A DNA stretch of 49,107 bases from Tubiluchus corallicola (Eukaryota > Priapulida > Priapulimorpha > Priapulimorphida > Tubiluchidae): NCBI GenBank assembly GCA_030141605.1, contig JAQGDQ010000708.1, forward strand, positions 60,001-109,107, written 5' to 3'. Shown in pieces: positions 45,510 to 49,107 of the stretch. Made by a program: the position numbers and the translations under genes. Numbering within the stretch: position 1 is the first letter of the stretch; every line of letters starts with the position of its first letter. The notes under the pieces were generated by a model. The model saw nothing but the letters and a program-made list of their open reading frames with translations. It searched no databases and was not told where the DNA came from.

Positions 45510-46055
45510 TCCGCTTAGCATGTTGGTTTATTTTACTGTTATGACTTAAACTGTTTGTGGTGTGCTAAAGGAAAGAACAAGTTGCTCAGCATGTGGGGCT
45601 CATTTTATTGTTATCACTTAAACTGTTTGTGGTGTGCTAAAGGAAAGAACAAGTCACTCAACATGTTGGGTTCATTTCATTGTTATGACTTAAACTGTTT
45701 GTGGTGTGCTAAAGGAAAGAACAAGTCACTCAGCATGTTGGTTTATTTTACTGTTATGACTTAAACTGTTTGTGGTGTGCTAAAAGAAAGAACAAGTTGC
45801 TCAGCATGTTGTGTTTATTTTATTGTTGTCACTTAAACTGTTTGTGGTGTGCTAAAGGAAAGAACAAGTTGCTCAGCATGTGGGGTTCATTTTATTGTTA
45901 TCACTTAAACTGTTTGTGGTGTGCTAAAGGAAAGAACAAGTTGCTTAGCATGTGGGGCTCATTTTATTGTTATCACTTAAACTGTTTGTGGTGTGCTAAA
46001 GGAAAGAACAAGTTGCTTAGCATGTTGGTTTATTTTATTGTTATCACTTAAACTT
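45510..46055 (-). repeat. 72-bp satellite, array 3 (about 7-8 copies), within F2 copy d
   Basis: Plus-strand units read CTTAAACTGTTTGTGGTGTG then CTAAAGGAAAGAACAAGT, the reverse complement of arrays 1 and 2. The last unit on the left keeps the transposon terminus next to TTAA. Confidence 0.93.
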
Positions 46056-46354
46056 GTAAAACTTAAACCAAAAAAATTACAAAAAAAAACTGTCTGCAAA
46101 GCATAAAATTCATTTATAATAGCGCTGAAGTAAATGTTCAGGCGCGGTGGAAACCGCCATTTGCTTGAAAATTATGACGTAACTGGTGGATATCGTGATT
46201 TTCAGTAAGTACTCACCGCTGAAACCAATTCAACAGTCTGCAGTTTACCTAATGTTCATGCAAGCATATTACAAATTAGCGATCTGATTGTTTGTAAAGG
46301 CTTTTTATACTTTTGACCAAAATTGACGTGCGCTGCTTTCTTTCAGTCGATGAA

Positions 46355-46860
46355 CGACGTCATTGGTGGAGAACTGGGAGCATCCAAGCATGAAATGATA
46401 CGAACTTGAAGCGATTATGCTAACTACACGTGGCGCCTGTGACACTTCACTGGTGACGTCACTGGTGGAGAACTGGGAGCATCCAAGCTTGAAATGATAC
46501 GAACTTGAAGCGATTATGCTAACTACACGTGGCGCCTGTGACACTTCACTGGTGACGTCACTGGTGGAGAACTGGGGGTACCCAAGCTTGAAATGATACG
46601 AACTTGAAGCGATTATGCTATAACTATGCGTGGCGCTTATGACACTTCACTGGTGACGTCACTGGTGGAGAACTGGGAGCAGCCAAGCTTGAAATGATAC
46701 GAACTTTGAGCGATTACGCTATAACTACACGTGGCGCTTATGACACTTCACTGGTGACGTCACTGGTGGAGAACTGGGAGCAGCCAAGCTTGAAATGATA
46801 CGAACTTGAAGCGATTATGCTATAACTACACGTGGCACTTATGACACTTCATTACTAAAT
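46355..46860. repeat. 99-101-bp tandem repeat (5 copies), internal to F2 copy d
   Basis: The unit contains GTGACGTCACTGGTGGAGAA, TTGAAATGATACGAACTTGA and ACACGTGGCGC. GGTGGAG occurs at 46365, 46464, 46563, 46664 and 46765. The same segment is single-copy in the other F2 elements (CTCGTGTAATTA, CACTTCATGCTTGGG, AATGACGTCATT). Confidence 0.93.
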
Positions 46861-46909
46861 GGCAAACATTGAAAGAAGCCTAACACAGAAAGGTTGACCG
46901 TTCCTTTAA

Positions 46910-47223
46910 GAACAGCATTAAAAGCAGCAGTATAATAAGAACAGCATAAAAGCAGTAGCCTATTATATCTAAGTGTTGAGTGTACATCGGTACCTGCAAT
47001 AAACTATGAAAAATTTAATATAGGCTCACAACGAGGCCACTTGAACAGGGAAAATAAGTGCAAAAATTCCACATAAATGATCTCAGCGGAATTAGTGCAG
47101 ATAATATGGCGTTTTATTAAACTTGACTGTCGACTTTATGTTAATAAATTCAAACGAGCTTCTCCTACGAAACTTTGTTCCGGCAAACAGCTGAGATTGG
47201 AAGTGAAAAGAAAATTTTAGCAC
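46910..47223. other. Spacer, nothing recognised
   Basis: A short duplicated phrase (AGAACAGCAT, AAAGCAGTAG/AAAGCAGCAG) near 46,910-46,960. No gene is seen. Confidence 0.4.
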
Positions 47224-47227
47224 TTAA

Positions 47228-47684
47228 CCCTTTCAGACCCAAATTATTTTTTTAATAAGAAAAATGTTTGGCTTGGTACTTTTGTTCAGTATGTTCATTT
47301 TGTTTACACGTAATAATTATTTTTTTCTACCCGTGCCCGCGTGCTAAATATAGCCTGTATCCCACGGGATACATTGGGATTCAATGGAAGCATAAAATGT
47401 GCTTCATTTTGCAAATGCTGATAATTTTTTAAAGTATTTAAGACATTTGGTATGCATGCTATGCTGATCTGTACGAAGTCGTCTCTAAAGTACTGTACCT
47501 TGCGCAGTTTTTTATGCTATGTAGATTTTCTAGTTTGCCATTTTATCACCATTTTCAGTCTATTGTTATTGGCTTAAATCAAAATAACTATTAACAGATC
47601 AAATGACTGTCAGTTTTAAAATTTTGTTAATTTTAAAGGCACAAAATATCCTCGTATCCCACGGGATCAACGGGTATGAAAGGG
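47228..47684. mobile_element. F5 piggyBac-like MITE (CCCTTT ends)
   Basis: The left flank is TTAA (47224-47227), then CCCTTTCAGACCC. The right end, GGGTATGAAAGGG, is followed by TCAA (a one-base change from TTAA). Terminal CCCTTT next to TTAA is the classic arrangement of piggyBac-type MITEs. A second inner repeat, GTATCCCACGGGAT, occurs near 47,358 and 47,654. Length is 457 bp, with no transposase frame. Confidence 0.75.
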
Positions 47685-47894
47685 TCAAACCCCACGGAAA
47701 ATTAGCAGGTAAATACTGCAAAAGAAAATTTTGTTACTGACATGTTTATTTGATCTGCAAAATTTAGCTCATTTTATTGCTGTACTGAAATTTTTAATGA
47801 TATAGTACATATAAAAACTACGCATATATGTGCTCACATAGACGCAAATGTTCTCTCTAATCATTATGATAAATATCAGCTCACAAACTAGGCA

Positions 47895-48125
47895 TAGATG
47901 TGCATGTGCGCGTGTGTGTATGTGCGTGTGTGCGTGTGCGTACGTGCGTGGACTTGTGCGCGTGTGTGTATGTGTGTGTGTGCATACGTGCATGGACTTG
48001 TGCGTGTGTCTGTATGTGAGTGTGCGTACGTGCGTGGACTTGTGTGCGTGTGTGTATGTGTGCGTGTGCGTACGTACGTGGACTTGTGTGCGTGCGTACG
48101 TGCATGGACTTGTGCACGTGTGTGT
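47895..48125. repeat. GT-based minisatellite with GTGGACTTGTG phrases
   Basis: Units of GTGTGTATGTGTGCGTGTGC alternate with TACGTGCGTGGACTTGTG, recurring at about 47,942, 47,985, 48,028, 48,074 and 48,098. All long frames are artefacts. Confidence 0.93.
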
Positions 48126-48307
48126 GTACTCATAATTAAGTCAAAGTTAGAGACCATTTATATAAATGCGCAATACGTAATATTAATAAATAAAATAAAG
48201 ATTAATCAAGAATTAACAGAGAGTGCTGACTGTAACTATGTTTTTAGTTACAGTCAGATGAACAAACTAAAGAAACTAACCGCATATCCACTTTCTCTAT
48301 TGTAGAC

Positions 48308-49107
48308 AAGCTATGCCTCAACGTACCTCGCTATGCTAGGTAAGCTATGCCTCAACATACCTTGCTATGCTAGGTAAGCTATGCCTCAACATACCTCGCT
48401 ATGCTAGGTAAGCTATGCCTCAACGTACATCGCTATGCTAGGTAAGCTATGCCTCAACATACCTTGCTATGCTAGGTAAGCTATGCCTCAACATACCTCG
48501 CTATGCTAGGTAAGCTATGCCTCAACATACCTCGCTATGCTAGGTAAGCTATGCCTCAACATACCTCGCTATGCTAGGTAAGCTATGCCTCAACATACCT
48601 CCCTATGCTAGGTAAGCTATGCCTCAACATACCTCGCTATGCTAGGTAAGCTATGCCTCAACATACCTCACTATGCTAGGTAAGCTATGCCTCAACATAC
48701 CTCACTATGCTAGGTAAGCTATGCCTCAACATACCTCACTATGCTAGGTAAGCTATGCCTCAACATACCTCACTATGCTAGGTAAGCTATGCCTCAACAT
48801 ACCTCACTATGCTAGGTAAGCTATGCCTCAACATACCTCACTATGCTAGGTAAGCTATGCCTCAACATACCTCACTATGCTAGGTAAGCTATGCCTCAAC
48901 ATACCTCACTATGCTAGGTAAGCTATGCCTCAACATACCTCACTATGCTAGGTAAGCTATGCCTCAACATACCTCACTATGCTAGGTAAGCTATGCCTCA
49001 ACATACCTCACTATGCTAGGTAAGCTATGCCTCAACATACCTCACTATGCTAGGTAAGCTATGCCTCAACATACCTCACTATGCTAGGTAAGCTATGCCT
49101 CAACATA
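48308..49107. repeat. 34-bp satellite running off the window end (at least 23 copies)
   Basis: The unit is AAGCTATGCCTCAACATACC then TCACTATGCTAGGT. Left-hand units vary (CTCG, CTTG, CATCG, CTCC), while those from about 48,660 onward are identical (CTCA), suggesting the expanding edge is to the right. Each unit contains TAGGTAAG, a match to a splice-donor consensus. Confidence 0.97.

Larger units (their letters stand above)
45497..46905 (-). mobile_element. F2 TTAA element, copy d (expanded by two internal arrays)
   Basis: TTAA lies on both sides (45493-45496 and 46906-46909). The termini are AGCAAAGGATAAGTCC and, on the minus strand, AGGAACGGTCAACC. On the minus strand the order is: left terminus, a five-copy ~100-bp internal array (46,355-46,860), body (GCAGCGCACGTCAATTTTGG, AAACTGCAGACTGTTGAATT), then the 72-bp terminal array (45,510-46,055). 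At 1409 bp it is more than twice copy a, all of the excess being tandem amplification. Confidence 0.85.

Noticed and set aside
45303-45521. 72-codon minus-strand frame in the spacer between satellite arrays
   Set aside because: No recognisable family, and the frame begins inside satellite sequence.
48308-49107. CRISPR-like array of regular 34-bp repeats
   Set aside because: Head-to-tail repeats without variable spacers, in a eukaryotic setting with no cas genes; the same applies to all other arrays here.

Overview
This is eukaryotic, AT-rich, gene-poor DNA that is most plausibly molluscan, probably gastropod. The pointer to molluscs is one well-supported coding exon: the minus-strand prohormone exon at 9953-10437. 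It carries nine copies of AMEFL followed by G and a dibasic site, and resembles the fulicin/fulyal (xxEFV/L-amide) neuropeptides known from snails. No bacterial operons, rRNA genes or canonical tRNA genes were seen.

The rest is almost entirely tandem repeats and transposable-element debris. Left third (1-20,700): a 25-bp array; an RTE-type retrotransposon tail with a 16-bp target duplication; a 3.35-kb 41-bp satellite with a ~1-kb higher-order period; GAAT-derived repeats; a 126-bp triplicate; a 23-bp array; the neuropeptide exon; a 69-bp (23-codon) minisatellite; a decayed LINE reverse-transcriptase fragment (15962-16740); a block-structured hexanucleotide array; a heat-shock-like promoter repeat; a GA tract; and a 39-bp satellite. 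Middle third (20,700-34,250): a 19-bp satellite, inverted copies of a TTAA-flanked element, one of them nested in another MITE, CTCA-type arrays on either side of a 34-bp satellite, an 85-bp satellite, a second heat-shock-like repeat, and an ATC microsatellite. Right third (34,250-49,107): further TTAA-flanked elements, satellites of 31, 55, 72, 53, ~100 and 34 bp, a tRNA-derived SINE with an ATT tail, a ~1-kb compound pentanucleotide array and a CCCTTT-ended piggyBac-like MITE.

The most interesting structural theme is a community of non-autonomous elements flanked by TTAA, as expected for piggyBac-like transposition. There are at least five families (called F1-F5 here) and a dozen copies or ends. 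Parts of one family have been amplified into tandem arrays: the 72-bp satellite is the terminal segment of F2, including its inverted terminal repeat, and the ~100-bp array is an internal F2 segment. All four F1 copies also carry a 21-nt segment bracketed by canonical splice acceptor and donor sequences, which looks like a mobile microexon.

All homology statements come from reading the window against itself and from recalled family motifs. No database search was possible. Most long open frames are by-products of repeats whose period is divisible by three.
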